Shown here piece by piece: positions 26,317-36,639 of a DNA stretch of 64,000 nt. How positions within the stretch are numbered: the stretch's first letter is position 1; the number at the start of each line of letters is the position of its first letter. Made by a program: the position numbers and the translations under genes. Source of the DNA: an uncultured Aquimonas sp. (GTDB taxonomy: Bacteria; Pseudomonadota; Gammaproteobacteria; Xanthomonadales; Xanthomonadaceae). The notes under the pieces are model-generated. The model saw only the letters and a list, made by a program, of their open reading frames with translations. It was not told the origin of the DNA and did not search any database. The stretch covers positions 1 through 64,000 of the forward strand of contig NZ_CALART010000029.1 of NCBI RefSeq assembly GCF_937888285.1, read 5' to 3'.

Positions 26317-26934
26317 ATGCGTGTGCCCGCCCTGCTCGCCCCCGCCCTCCTCCTGTCCCTGCTGTCCGCGCCGGTGCTTGCGCAGAAGCTCTACCGCTGG
26401 GTCGACGCCGAGGGCAAGGTGCACTACACCGACACCCTGCCGCCGGAAGCGGTCGATCAGGCGCGTGACGAGATCAACAGCAGCGGCGTCACCGTCAACC
26501 GGGTCGAGCGCGCCCTGACCGAAGAAGAGCGCGCCGCCAAGCGCATCGCCGACGCCGAAGCCGAGCGTCAGGCGAACCTCAAGGCCGAGCAGGACAAGAT
26601 GGACGCGGCCCTGATGGGCTCCTATGCCACCGAAGCCGATCTGGCCCGCGCCTACCGCGAGCGCTTCGACCTGCTCGACCAGTCGCTGGAAGCGGCGCGC
26701 GTCGGCATCCGCAGCCAGGAAAAGAGCCTGGAAGACCAGCTCGCCCATGCCGGCTCGCTGGAGCGCGGCGGCAAGCCGGTCCCGGCCACCGTGCAGAGCA
26801 GCATCGCGGCCGCGCGCAAGCAGGTCGAGGACCAGCGCGAGTACCTGCGTCGCCGCGAGACGGAGCTGCAGAACCTGCAGGCGGAGTACGACCGCATCCT
26901 GCAGCGCTACCGCCTGCTCAAGGCCGGCGGCTGA
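26317..26934 (+). CDS. DUF4124 periplasmic coiled-coil protein
   Basis: This 205-residue protein has a clear Sec signal peptide (MRVPALLAPALLLSLLSAPV, cleaved after VLAQ). The DUF4124 motif KLYRWVDAEGKVHYTDTLPP follows at about residues 24-43. The rest is a long charged helix with heptad character (residues 65-200) and likely coiled coil. DUF4124 proteins are frequent in gammaproteobacteria; the short motif resembles an SH3-like wall- or peptide-binding element, but the function is unproven. It stands between pyrE and selO. Confidence 0.88.
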   Translation: MRVPALLAPALLLSLLSAPVLAQKLYRWVDAEGKVHYTDTLPPEAVDQARDEINSSGVTVNRVERALTEEERAAKRIADAEAERQANLKAEQDKMDAALMGSYATEADLARAYRERFDLLDQSLEAARVGIRSQEKSLEDQLAHAGSLERGGKPVPATVQSSIAAARKQVEDQREYLRRRETELQNLQAEYDRILQRYRLLKAGG

Positions 26935-27047
26935 TGCGCGTGTGGCCAAGGGCGCGCGCGTGAATGGCTGGGCTGTGAGCACGCTCCGCCGGGCCCGATT
27001 CCACCGCCGCGCCGGCATGTGCGAGTCCACCGTCCCATCGACCGCGC

Positions 27048-28598
27048 ATGCGCCTGCCCTTCGATAACGCCTTCCGTCGGGACTTGCCCGGTGATCCAGA
27101 GACCGGCAACTACACGCGGCCAGTCAGCGGCGCGCTGTGGTCGGCAGTGCAGCCCGCGCCGGTGCCTGCGCCACGCCTGCTCGCGCTGTCGCCCGAGGTC
27201 GCCGCTGCGATCGGCTTGAGCCGTGAGGACACGGCAAGTTCGCGCTTTGCCCAGGTGTTCGCTGGCAACGCGCTGATCGACGGCATGCAGCCGATCGCCA
27301 CCAACTACGGCGGCCACCAGTTCGGCCACTGGGCCGGCCAGCTGGGCGACGGCCGCGCGATCAGCCTGGGCGAGGTGATCGGCGCTGACGGTCGCCGCCA
27401 CGAGCTGCAGCTGAAGGGCGCCGGCCCCACGCCCTACTCGCGCCGAGCCGACGGCCGCGCGGTGTTGCGCAGCTCGCTGCGCGAGTTCCTCTGCAGCGAG
27501 GCCATGCACGCGCTGGGCGTGCCGACCACGCGAGCGCTCTCGCTGATCGCCACCGGCGACGCGGTGGTGCGCGACATCCTCTATGCGGGTGATCCGAAGC
27601 CCGAGCCCGGCGCCATCGTCTGCCGCGTTGCGCCGAGCTTCCTGCGCTTCGGCCACTTCGAGCTGCCGGCCTCGCGCGGCGAGCATGCGCTGCTGCGCCA
27701 GCTGTGGGACTTCATGTGCGCCCGCGACTTTCCCGAGTACGAAGCTGCGGCCGAGCGCGACGCCCAGGTGTTCCGCGCGATCTGCGAGCGCACTGCGCTG
27801 TTGATCGCGCACTGGATGCGGGTCGGCTTCGTGCATGGGGTCATGAACACCGACAACCTGTCGGTGCTGGGGCTGACGATCGACTACGGCCCCTATGGCT
27901 GGCTGGAGGATTTCGATCCGGCCTGGACGCCGAATACCACCGACGCCGAAGGTCGCCGCTACGCCTTCGGCCGGCAGCCGCAGATCGCGCACTGGAACCT
28001 GTCCTGCCTGGCCGGCGCGCTGTCCTCGTTGTTCGCCGATCAGGAACCGCTGCGCGAGGGCCTGCGCGCCTATGCCGAGACCTTCAACCGCGCCCACGCC
28101 GAATTCAATGCCGGCAAGCTCGGCCTGCTCGAACCGCGCACCGACGACACCGTGCTGGCGCAGCGCCTGTACGCGTTGATGCATGCGGCCCAGCTCGACT
28201 TCACGCTGGGCTTCCGCGCCCTGATGGATTTCGAGGCGCCCGCAGCCTCGGTCGATCGGCTGCGCCCGGCCAGCTACGACGAGGCGGCGTTCGAGGCCCA
28301 GCGGCCCGCGCTGCTCGCCTGGTGTGTCGACTATGCGCAGCGGTTGGCCGGCGAAGGTGCGTCAGAGGCGCGACGCGCGCGCATGGCCGCGGTGAACCCG
28401 CTCTACGTGCCGCGCAACTGGTTGGCCCAGCAGGCCATCGACGCCGCCGAAGGCGGCGACCTCGCGCCCCTGCACCAGCTGCAGGCCGTGCTGGAACGTC
28501 CCTACGAAGAGCAACCCGGCGCCGAGGCCTACGCGCACAAGCGCCCCGACTGGGCGCGCCACCGCGCCGGCTGCTCGATGCTGTCCTGCAGTTCATAG
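27048..28598 (+). CDS. selO: protein adenylyltransferase SelO (YdiU)
   Basis: This 516-residue pseudokinase-fold enzyme transfers AMP from ATP to Ser/Thr/Tyr of target proteins. Family blocks are present: ATNYGGHQFGHWAGQLGDGR, ELQLKGAGPTPYSRRADGRA and LRSSLREFLCSEAM. The metal-binding segment HGVMNTDNLSVLGLTIDYGP is followed by GWLEDFDP. The C-terminus is CSMLSCSS; the penultimate-position cysteine corresponds to the selenocysteine of animal SelO and is thought to serve redox control. The last two serine codons and the stop lie in the first bases of a dispersed repeat copy. It is probably expressed alone. Confidence 0.95.
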   Translation: MRLPFDNAFRRDLPGDPETGNYTRPVSGALWSAVQPAPVPAPRLLALSPEVAAAIGLSREDTASSRFAQVFAGNALIDGMQPIATNYGGHQFGHWAGQLGDGRAISLGEVIGADGRRHELQLKGAGPTPYSRRADGRAVLRSSLREFLCSEAMHALGVPTTRALSLIATGDAVVRDILYAGDPKPEPGAIVCRVAPSFLRFGHFELPASRGEHALLRQLWDFMCARDFPEYEAAAERDAQVFRAICERTALLIAHWMRVGFVHGVMNTDNLSVLGLTIDYGPYGWLEDFDPAWTPNTTDAEGRRYAFGRQPQIAHWNLSCLAGALSSLFADQEPLREGLRAYAETFNRAHAEFNAGKLGLLEPRTDDTVLAQRLYALMHAAQLDFTLGFRALMDFEAPAASVDRLRPASYDEAAFEAQRPALLAWCVDYAQRLAGEGASEARRARMAAVNPLYVPRNWLAQQAIDAAEGGDLAPLHQLQAVLERPYEEQPGAEAYAHKRPDWARHRAGCSMLSCSS

Positions 28599-28893
28599 GG
28601 TGGGCCCTGGCCCACCGGAGCTCGACCCACGCCCGGTCTCGATCCGCCCCACCGGAGCTCGACCCTCGCTCCGCTTCGGATTTCGGCCTGTCGATGCGGC
28701 CGCTCGCTGCTGTTCATAGGGTGGGCCCTGGCCCACCGGAGCTTCATGCCTGCCGCGCACAATGGTGCCCAGGCGGCTCGCCGAAACGCACACGGCCATC
28801 CGCCTGCATGCCAGATGCCGATGACCAAGGGCCGGCGCCGATGTCCTCACCGAGGCAAGCGTCAGGCGCATGGTGGGCCAGGGCCCACCCTAT
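28591..28893. repeat. REP-like palindrome cluster between selO and the pirin gene
   Basis: The core GGTGGGCC-CT-GGCCCACC is a near-perfect palindrome. Copies with flanking GTTCATAG and CGGAGCT occur at about 28591-28622 and 28712-28743 in one orientation. A third, inverted copy lies at 28871-28893. Part of the flank (CCACCGGAGCTCGACCC) is also duplicated. The 354-base gap 28599-28952 holds no gene; these repeats fill much of it. The two inverted outer copies could fold into one long hairpin. Confidence 0.8.
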
Positions 28894-28952
28894 GCGATAC
28901 CTTTGGCGGGCGAGGGCTCACCCTCCTCGTGTGCCGCGATCCACGGCCCGCC

Positions 28953-29795
28953 TCACACCGGCCCGAAGCGCCCGGCCTGGTAGTCGAGCATGGCCTGCTG
29001 GATCTCGTGCGGGTGGTTCATCACGAAGGGCCCGTACTGCACGATCGGCTCGCGCAGCGGGCGGCCGGCGACCAGGATCAGGCGCGCGGGCGCAGCGCCA
29101 GCGGCGACACTCAGCTGGTCGCCATCCGACAGCAGGGCCATGACGTCGGTGCCGACCGTCTGGCCGGCGAGCTCGGCGCGTCCCTCGAACACGTAGGCGA
29201 AGGCGGTGTGGCCGGCCGGCATCGGCACCTCGAGTGAAGCGCCCGCCGGCAGGGCGATGTCGAGGTACAGCGGCGACGTCGCCTCGGCATCGACCGGACC
29301 GCGCACCCCGCCGTACTCGCCGGCCAGCACGCGCACCCTGGCCCCGGGCAGAGGCTCGACGTCGGGAATGCGCTCGGGCGCGATGTCCTGGTAGCGCGGC
29401 GCGCACATCTTCTGCGCCGCCGGCAGGTTGATCCACAGCTGGAAGCCGGACATCCGGCCCTCTTCCTGCTCGGGCATCTCCGAATGCACCAGGCCGCGGC
29501 CGGCGGTCATCCACTGCACCGAGCCCGACACCAGCAGGCCTTCGTTGCCCTGGTTGTCGCGATGGCGCATGCGCCCTTCGAGCATGTAGGTGACGGTCTC
29601 GAAGCCGCGGTGCGGATGATTTGGGAAACCGGCGATGTAGTCCGCGGCCTCTTCCGAGCCGAAGTGGTCGAGCATCAGGAAGGGGTCGAGGTTGCGCAGC
29701 TCGGGAATGCCGATCACCCGGGTCAGGCGCACGCCGGCGCCGTCCGAGGTGGGCATGCCGCGCACGAGGCGGGTGACGCGACGGGGCTGGGTCAT
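28953..29795 (-). CDS. pirin family protein
   Basis: This 280-residue bicupin has the pirin N-terminal metal site: FPNHPHRGFETVTYMLEG carries HxH, and SVQWMTAGRGLVHSEMPEQ supplies the third histidine and the glutamate. The C-terminal cupin domain begins near residue 165 (YLDIALPAGASLEVPM). Bacterial pirins bind iron or other metals, and some act as quercetin dioxygenase (YhhW type) or redox sensors; which applies here is not shown. ATG 29795 fits the family N-terminus. It appears to be a single gene, convergent with selO. Confidence 0.92.
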   Translation of the reverse strand: MTQPRRVTRLVRGMPTSDGAGVRLTRVIGIPELRNLDPFLMLDHFGSEEAADYIAGFPNHPHRGFETVTYMLEGRMRHRDNQGNEGLLVSGSVQWMTAGRGLVHSEMPEQEEGRMSGFQLWINLPAAQKMCAPRYQDIAPERIPDVEPLPGARVRVLAGEYGGVRGPVDAEATSPLYLDIALPAGASLEVPMPAGHTAFAYVFEGRAELAGQTVGTDVMALLSDGDQLSVAAGAAPARLILVAGRPLREPIVQYGPFVMNHPHEIQQAMLDYQAGRFGPV

Positions 29796-29921
29796 GGGGC
29801 TCTCCGGAGCTGGGGGACAGCCGCCAAGATGGTCGCCGCGGCCGCGCCGCTCAAGCCTCGCCGCTGCAACGCTGCGTTGTGGTGAAGACGCGCTGGCGTG
29901 CGGCGGCGGATCCGGGCGCGC

Positions 29922-30362
29922 TCAGCGCGCGCCCATCGCCCGCGGCACCACCGCCATGGTCAGGCGCGAGATGCAGACCGGCTGGCCGGCCTCGTTCTCG
30001 ATGCGGATGTCCCAGACCTGGGTGCTGCGGCCGACATGGATCGGCCGGGCGGTGCCGATCACCCAGCCAGTGGTCACGGCGCGCAGGTGGTTGGCATTGA
30101 TCTCAAGCCCGACCGCCATCTGCGTGGCCGGGTCGACGCAGAGGCTGGCCGCCATGCTGCCCAGGGTTTCGGCCAGCGCCACCGAGGCGCCGCCATGCAG
30201 CAGGCCGAAGGGCTGGTGGGTGCGATGGTCGACCGGCATGCGGCCGCGGATGAAGTCCTCGCCGACCTCCAGCACCTCGATGCCGAGATGCTGGACGAGG
30301 GTGTCGGCGCTGCCGGCGTTCATCGCGGCAGCGTCGACTTCGCGCAGGAAAACCCGCGCCAA
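29922..30362 (-). CDS. hotdog-fold thioesterase (YdiI/MenI-like)
   Basis: This protein of about 146 residues matches PaaI/YdiI-type acyl-CoA thioesterases: MPVDHRTHQPFGLLHGGASV (with the HGG active-site turn), LAETLGSMAA, VGLEINANHLRAV and the closing VWDIRIENEAG. YdiI hydrolyses 1,4-dihydroxy-2-naphthoyl-CoA in menaquinone synthesis, but related enzymes accept other aryl- or acyl-CoAs. The specificity here is open. I use TTG 30362, directly after the stop of the DUF1232 gene, because homologues extend about 13 residues upstream of the first ATG (30323). It is tightly coupled to the upstream gene. Confidence 0.85.
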   Translation of the reverse strand: MARVFLREVDAAAMNAGSADTLVQHLGIEVLEVGEDFIRGRMPVDHRTHQPFGLLHGGASVALAETLGSMAASLCVDPATQMAVGLEINANHLRAVTTGWVIGTARPIHVGRSTQVWDIRIENEAGQPVCISRLTMAVVPRAMGAR

Positions 30363-30364
30363 GC

Positions 30365-30967
30365 TCAGCGCACCGTCATCAGGCCGGGGCGCCAGCTGCG
30401 GGTGTAGCCGGCGCGACCATAGCCGCTGCTGCCGCCATAGCCCACGCCGTAGTCGCGCTCGCGGCGGCGGTGGATGCGGCTGATCAGCTCCTCGCGACGC
30501 GACTCCAGGAAGTCGGCGCGGCCGACGGAGGCCGGGTCGAGGCCACGGCGCTCGGCCTCGTGCTGGCGGAAATCGCAGAAGTCCTCGTAGGCCTCGATCT
30601 CGTTGTGCAACTGGCGCAGGCAGAGCTCGATCATGATCGCGTCGTCGAGGTAGCCCAGCACCGGCGTGTGGTCGGGGATGGCGTCCTGCGGGTTGACGAA
30701 GTAGACCAGGGCCGAGACCACGTGCTTGCGGTCTTCCTCGGGCAGGGCGAAACCCTCGTCGTTCAACATCGCGATCAGCGAGTCCAGGCCTTCCAGGCGC
30801 TGGCGGATGAAGTCCGGCAGGCTCTCGACCTGAGCGGCCTTCAGCAGGTCGACCGCGGCCTTGACGATCTCGTCCGGCGACTTGGCGCTGGCTTCGGACG
30901 CTGCCTGGGCGGCGCGGAAGCGCTCGATGTCCTTGTCGCTGAGTTCGATGTTGATGCTGAGAGGCAT
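30365..30967 (-). CDS. YkvA/DUF1232 family protein with Gly/Tyr-rich tail
   Basis: The 200-residue product contains the DUF1232 core near residues 80-125, ALVYFVNPQDAIPDHTPVLG followed by YLDDAIMIELCLR, a short amphipathic helical hairpin of unknown role. The N-terminal third is helical and polar. The C-terminus is unusual for the family: a stretch rich in Arg, then Gly and Tyr (ERDYGVGYGGSSGYGRAGY). The promoter at 31036-31064 precedes it, and the thioesterase gene follows within two bases of its stop. Confidence 0.82.
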   Translation of the reverse strand: MPLSINIELSDKDIERFRAAQAASEASAKSPDEIVKAAVDLLKAAQVESLPDFIRQRLEGLDSLIAMLNDEGFALPEEDRKHVVSALVYFVNPQDAIPDHTPVLGYLDDAIMIELCLRQLHNEIEAYEDFCDFRQHEAERRGLDPASVGRADFLESRREELISRIHRRRERDYGVGYGGSSGYGRAGYTRSWRPGLMTVR

Positions 30968-31035
30968 GGCGGTTCCTTGGCAGGGGAGGTCGACGGGGAC
31001 AGCGGGGACGGACGCGCGCGCCCCGGAGCCTGCGC

Positions 31036-31064
31036 AGCCTAGCCAGCGCCCCGGAGACGGTCAA
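31036..31064 (-). promoter_or_regulatory. promoter of the DUF1232-thioesterase operon
   Basis: On the minus strand TTGACC (complement of 31059-31064) and TAGGCT (31036-31041) are 17 bases apart. The -35 box abuts a plus-strand TTGACG at 31065-31070 that could serve thiC, making back-to-back divergent promoters. TGACGATCGTCA at 31066-31077 is a perfect 12-base palindrome overlapping them. Confidence 0.45.
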
Positions 31065-31130
31065 TTGACGATCGTCACCGCTGGGCAATCGTTTTCGACG
31101 GCGCCCCCGCTTCGTGCTTCAATGCCCGCC

Positions 31131-31214
31131 GCAAGCGGGGGTGTCCGGCGGCAGCCGGGCTGAGAGAGTCCCTTTGAACCTGATCCGGGTCGTACCGGCG
31201 TAGGGAGCTTCGAT
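31131..31214 (+). promoter_or_regulatory. TPP riboswitch (THI element)
   Basis: The conserved thiamine-pyrophosphate aptamer is visible: GGGGGTGTCC, GGGCTGAGAGAGTCC, TTTGAACCTGATCCGGGTC and GTACCGGCGTAGGGA, with AAGC and GCTT closing the P1 stem. It sits about 87 bases before the thiC start codon. In Gram-negative bacteria such elements usually block ribosome access when TPP is bound; I did not resolve the expression platform. Confidence 0.95.
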
Positions 31215-31300
31215 TCGATGCGCGGTGACGGCCGGAGGTCGGCCCATCGCGCGCCGTGCCGGCGCCGCCGCTTGGACTCTTCCAGACCAAGGACCGCCGC

Positions 31301-33196
<1,896 letters not shown>

Positions 33197-33336
33197 GCAT
33201 TTCCCGGCCCGACGTCGCCGTGCAGCCCTTCTGCGGAAGCCTTGAATCGTCATCTCCACGGAGCGCCAGTCCCTGAGAGGGCGGGGACGGGGCTCCAGAC
33301 CTCTCGCGACGGAGGCTGGCATGCCTGGGCCCCCTT

Positions 33337-33722
33337 CCCCGCCTCCGCGAGGACAGGCTCTTCGCGGGGGCGACGGCAACAGATGTCGCAGCGAGCGTTG
33401 TGTTTCTCTGGAGCGTGTCAGCGCGGCGTCGCGGTCCAGGTGTTCTCGCAGCAGGGTCAGGATTCGTCATCCCCGCGAAGAGCCTGTCCTCGCGAATGCG
33501 GGGATGGGGTTCCAGTGGTCCTGCGACTGAGGCGGACCGGAACTGGGCCCCCGCTTTCGCGGGGGCGACGATTCGTGGGGTCGCAAGCGTTCTGTTTCTT
33601 GAGAGCGTTTCAGCGCGGCGTCGCGGTCCAGGAGTTCTCGCAGCAGGGTCAGGATTCGTCATCCCCGCGAAGAGCCTGTCCTCGCGGAGGCGGGGACGGG
33701 GATCCAGTGGTTTCGCGACTGG
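33337..33722. repeat. extragenic repeat block downstream of thiC
   Basis: A 33-base sequence bounded by CCCC and GGGG, with core GCGAAGAGCCTGTCCTCGCG, occurs at 33663-33695. An exact inverted copy lies at 33337-33369, and a slightly diverged direct copy at 33471-33503. The direct copies belong to larger units of about 130 bases repeated with a 192-base period (33419 onward and 33611 onward). The 739-base gap 33197-33935 has no believable gene; frames open through it read the repeats. Similar blocks are typical dispersed repeats in this bacterial group (inference). Confidence 0.8.
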
Positions 33723-33935
33723 GGCCGGCGGGGCTCGGCCCCCGCTGGCGTGGCCATCCGTGTGGCCAGTCCGTAAGCTCGCAGCGCGTCGCTGCGAGCG
33801 CACGGAGTCGGGAGCACGACGCATGGCGGCCGATCCAGCCTGCACCCCCGCACGACCAGTCCGCCAAGGCCGCCGCTGCCGGCGCAAGGCGGCGAGCCTG
33901 CTAACCAGACCGCCGCGGCGCGCATCCAAGCCGGC

Positions 33936-34538
33936 ATGAGCGCCGACCCCACCGCGATACTCGATGCCGCCCGCAGTGGCGATGCCAGCGCCTTCCGCCA
34001 GCTGGTCGAGCTGCACAGCCGGCCGGTGTTCCAGCTGTGCTGGCGGATCACCCGCGACGTCGCGCTGGCCGAAGACGCGGCGCAGTAGGCCTTCTACAAG
34101 GCCTGGCGAGCGCTCGCCCAGTTCGATGGCCGCGCCGCCTTCTCGACCTGGCTGCATCGGATCGCGGTCAATGCCGCGCTGGAGCAGCTGCGCCGCAGCG
34201 CGCGCCATCAGCCTCTTCCGAGTGCGGACGGCAGCGATGACGAGGACTCGCCATCGCTGAACCTGTTCGTCGATGCCGAGCTCGATGTGGACACCGACAC
34301 CCTTCCCGCCATGCCGTGCCCACAGGCGCATGCGCGCGGGGCAGAACTGGCGATGCGGGTGCGCGCCGAGCTGGAGCGGATGAGCGTCATGGAGCGCACC
34401 GCTTTCGTTCTGCGCCATGTCGAAGGCGAATCGCTGGAGCAGATCGCCGCCCAGCTGTCGCTCAACATCGGCCAGAGCAAGCAGGCGATCTTCCGAGCCG
34501 TGCGCAAGCTGCGCACGGCGCTGCAGGACTGGAGCTAG
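33936..34538 (+). pseudogene. ECF sigma factor interrupted by an in-frame amber codon
   Basis: The frame from ATG 33936 reads a full ECF-type sigma-70 factor of about 200 codons. Region 2 shows FRQLVELHSRPVFQLCWRIT, then AEDAAQ-stop-AFYKAWRALAQFDGRAAF and STWLHRIAVNAALEQLRR. Region 4 shows MSVMERTAFVLRHVEGESLE, QIAAQLSLNIGQSKQAIF. The only break is TAG at 34086-34088 (codon 51), where relatives have glutamate (GAG or GAA), so one base change explains it. Nothing else is decayed, and the anti-sigma gene follows at once. Possibilities are a recent nonsense mutation, a sequencing error, or suppression. An inner start would lose region 2 and could not give a working factor. Confidence 0.88.
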
Positions 34539-34541
34539 AGC

Positions 34542-35309
34542 ATGACCACGATGCCGCCGATCAACGACAGCGAGCTGATCCTCTATCACTACCGCGACGG
34601 TCTGCCCGCGGCACGACTGCGCGAGATCGCTGCAGCCCTGGCGACTGATGCCGCGCTCTCGGCGCGCTACTCCGCACTGTGCGCCACGCTCGATGCCAGC
34701 GCGCTGGATCTGCCGCCCGAGCCTGCCAGCGGCCTGTCCGAACGCATCTGGCAAGGCCTGTCGCTGCGCGCGGCGGCCGATGTCGCGCAGCCGCCATCCC
34801 TTGCACCGCGCCGTCGGCAGGGTTCAGCGCGACGCCGACTGCAGCGGGGCTGGGCGGCGGGCTTGGCCGCAGCGGTGCTGCTGTCGCTGGGCTTCTTCGC
34901 CGGTCGCGAGCACGGCCTGCAGGAACAGCCGCCGACCCTCGTCGTCGCCAGCGATCGCGTCTACGCGAATGTTCTGGCCCAGCATCTCGACAGCACGCGG
35001 CATGCGCTGATGACCGCGGTGAACGCCGACAGCGACGGCCTGAGGTTCGGCAATGCGGAGCTGGCACGTGCACTCATCGACAACAACCGTCTCTATCTCG
35101 CCGCCGCGCGCCACAGCGGCGATGCCCGCCTGGTGGAGCTGCTGCAGGCGCTGGAGCCGGTGTTGATCGAGCTGGCTAACCCCGCCGGCTCCGGGGACAT
35201 CCAAGTGCGTACAGGCCTGGGCGAGTTCGTCGAGCGCTCCGATCTGATCTTCCAGGTGCGCGCGGCGGAAGCCGGCCTGCGCGCCCGCCACTCGATCACC
35301 CGTACCTGA
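34542..35309 (+). CDS. putative membrane anti-sigma factor
   Basis: This 255-residue protein starts three bases after the sigma gene. Residues 1-100 form a cytoplasmic helical region (SELILYHYRDGLPAARLREI) resembling anti-sigma domains but without the HxxxCxxC zinc motif. A single transmembrane helix lies at about 104-120 (WAAGLAAAVLLSLGFFAG), followed by a periplasmic helical domain of about 135 residues. Position and layout imply that it binds and restrains the adjacent ECF factor until an envelope signal arrives. Family membership rests on context and architecture, not on a clear motif. Confidence 0.75.
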   Translation: MTTMPPINDSELILYHYRDGLPAARLREIAAALATDAALSARYSALCATLDASALDLPPEPASGLSERIWQGLSLRAAADVAQPPSLAPRRRQGSARRRLQRGWAAGLAAAVLLSLGFFAGREHGLQEQPPTLVVASDRVYANVLAQHLDSTRHALMTAVNADSDGLRFGNAELARALIDNNRLYLAAARHSGDARLVELLQALEPVLIELANPAGSGDIQVRTGLGEFVERSDLIFQVRAAEAGLRARHSITRT

Positions 35310-35376
35310 CACCGCCAGGCGGAGCTCGCGTATCCGCCGCCTGCGGCACCCCACCCTCAAGGACAGGAGTCCTGCC

Positions 35377-36639
35377 ATGCACACTCGAATTGCCCGTCCA
35401 CCCCGGCTGCCGCTGCGCGCGCTCGGCTTCGCCCTGGCGCTGGCAGTGGGCTCAGCCGCCGCAGCCCCCGATGATCGCGCCATGGCGCCCAGCGGCAGTG
35501 CCAGCCAGGCTCTGTACTGGCAGGGGCACGAACAGTTGAAGCAGGGTCGCTGGGAGCAGGCCCTGCAGCAGTTCGTGGCGCTGGAGCAGCAGCTGCGTCG
35601 TGACGAGCCTGCCGCCGCCGACAGCGCGCTGTACTGGCAGGCCTATGCGCAGCACCAGGGGCGCCGCCTTGGCGAGGCCCGCGCCACCGTCGAGCGCCTG
35701 CAGCGTGAGTTTCCGCAGAGCCGCTGGCTGACGGACGCGCAGCGCCTGCTGGGCACGCCCGCTGCGGACGCTGCTTCCGCCGCGGCCAAGGACGCAGGCG
35801 CCGACGCCGCCGAGCGGGAAGACCTGGTCGAATCGGCGCTGGCGGGCCTGCTGTCGGCGCCCCCCGAACGCGCGCTGCCGCTGCTGCAGCGGGTCATCAC
35901 CGGCAACTACAGCGCGCGCAGCAAGGAGCGGGCGCTGTTCGTGCTGAGCCAGATCGATGATCCGCAGGCCAGCGCACAGATTCTGCAGATCGCCCGCAGC
36001 GGTGAGCCGGAGCTGCGCGACCGCGCCATCCGCATGCTCGGCATGTCCGGCAACGATGCCGCCCGGCAGGCGCTGCAGAGCCTGTATCGCGACAGTCCGG
36101 AGCAGAAGGTGCGGCGGTCGGTGCTGCAGGCCTGGATGATCAGCGCCGATGCAGCCGCGATGCTGCAGGCCGCGCAGACGGACGCGTCCAGCAGCCTGCG
36201 CGCCGAGGCCGTGCGTTTGCTGGGTGCGATGGGTGCCCTCGATGAACTGCGTGAGCTGCTGTCCGCCAGCAAGGACGCCGAAGTGCAGGCCTCGGCCCTC
36301 GAGGCCATGGGCATCGCCGGCGCCAGCGATGATCTGGCCGCGGTGGCCGCAGGCTCGGGCGCGCTTCCGCTGCGCCTGCAGGCCCTGCGCGGCCTGGGTA
36401 TCGCCGGTGCCGGTGAGCGCCTGGTCGAGCTCTACCCGCGATTGCAGTCGGTGGAGCTGAAGGCGGCTGCACGCGAGGGTCTGCTCATCAGCGGTCACCA
36501 GAGCGGTCTGCGGCAGCTCTACAGTGCCGCGCAGGATCCGAACGAAAAGCGCGAGCTGCTCAAGCTGATCAGCCTGCTCGGCGGCGACGAGGCCCTGGAC
36601 GCGATCGAACAGGCGATCGAGCAGGGAGAAGATCGATGA
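35377..36639 (+). CDS. exported TPR/HEAT-repeat protein
   Basis: The 420-residue product has a signal peptide ending near residue 30 (LAVGSAAAAP). TPR-like helices follow at about 40-125 (ALYWQGHEQLKQGRWEQALQ, ALYWQAYAQHQGRRLGEARA). From about 160 it is a HEAT-like solenoid (RALFVLSQIDDPQASAQILQ, ALRGLGIAGAGERLVELYP). It probably acts as a periplasmic scaffold. Sigma / anti-sigma / HEAT operons of this kind are known in several phyla, but their output is undefined. Its stop overlaps the next start by four bases (ATGA), so the pair is co-translated. Confidence 0.82.
   Translation: MHTRIARPPRLPLRALGFALALAVGSAAAAPDDRAMAPSGSASQALYWQGHEQLKQGRWEQALQQFVALEQQLRRDEPAAADSALYWQAYAQHQGRRLGEARATVERLQREFPQSRWLTDAQRLLGTPAADAASAAAKDAGADAAEREDLVESALAGLLSAPPERALPLLQRVITGNYSARSKERALFVLSQIDDPQASAQILQIARSGEPELRDRAIRMLGMSGNDAARQALQSLYRDSPEQKVRRSVLQAWMISADAAAMLQAAQTDASSSLRAEAVRLLGAMGALDELRELLSASKDAEVQASALEAMGIAGASDDLAAVAAGSGALPLRLQALRGLGIAGAGERLVELYPRLQSVELKAAAREGLLISGHQSGLRQLYSAAQDPNEKRELLKLISLLGGDEALDAIEQAIEQGEDR

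Noticed and set aside
28599..28952. Short frames between selO and the pirin gene as small genes
   Set aside because: They are made of REP-like palindromes, shift with the repeat copies and have no ribosome binding site.
34287..34538. The 83-codon frame after the amber stop as a separate gene
   Set aside because: It is the region 4 half of the interrupted ECF sigma factor in the same frame, with no independent ribosome binding site visible.
33242..34754. Several open frames of 130 to 550 codons over the repeat block and sigma gene
   Set aside because: They consist of repeat translations (PAKAGAQ- and SSPRRACPR-like strings) and antisense readings of the sigma and anti-sigma genes.
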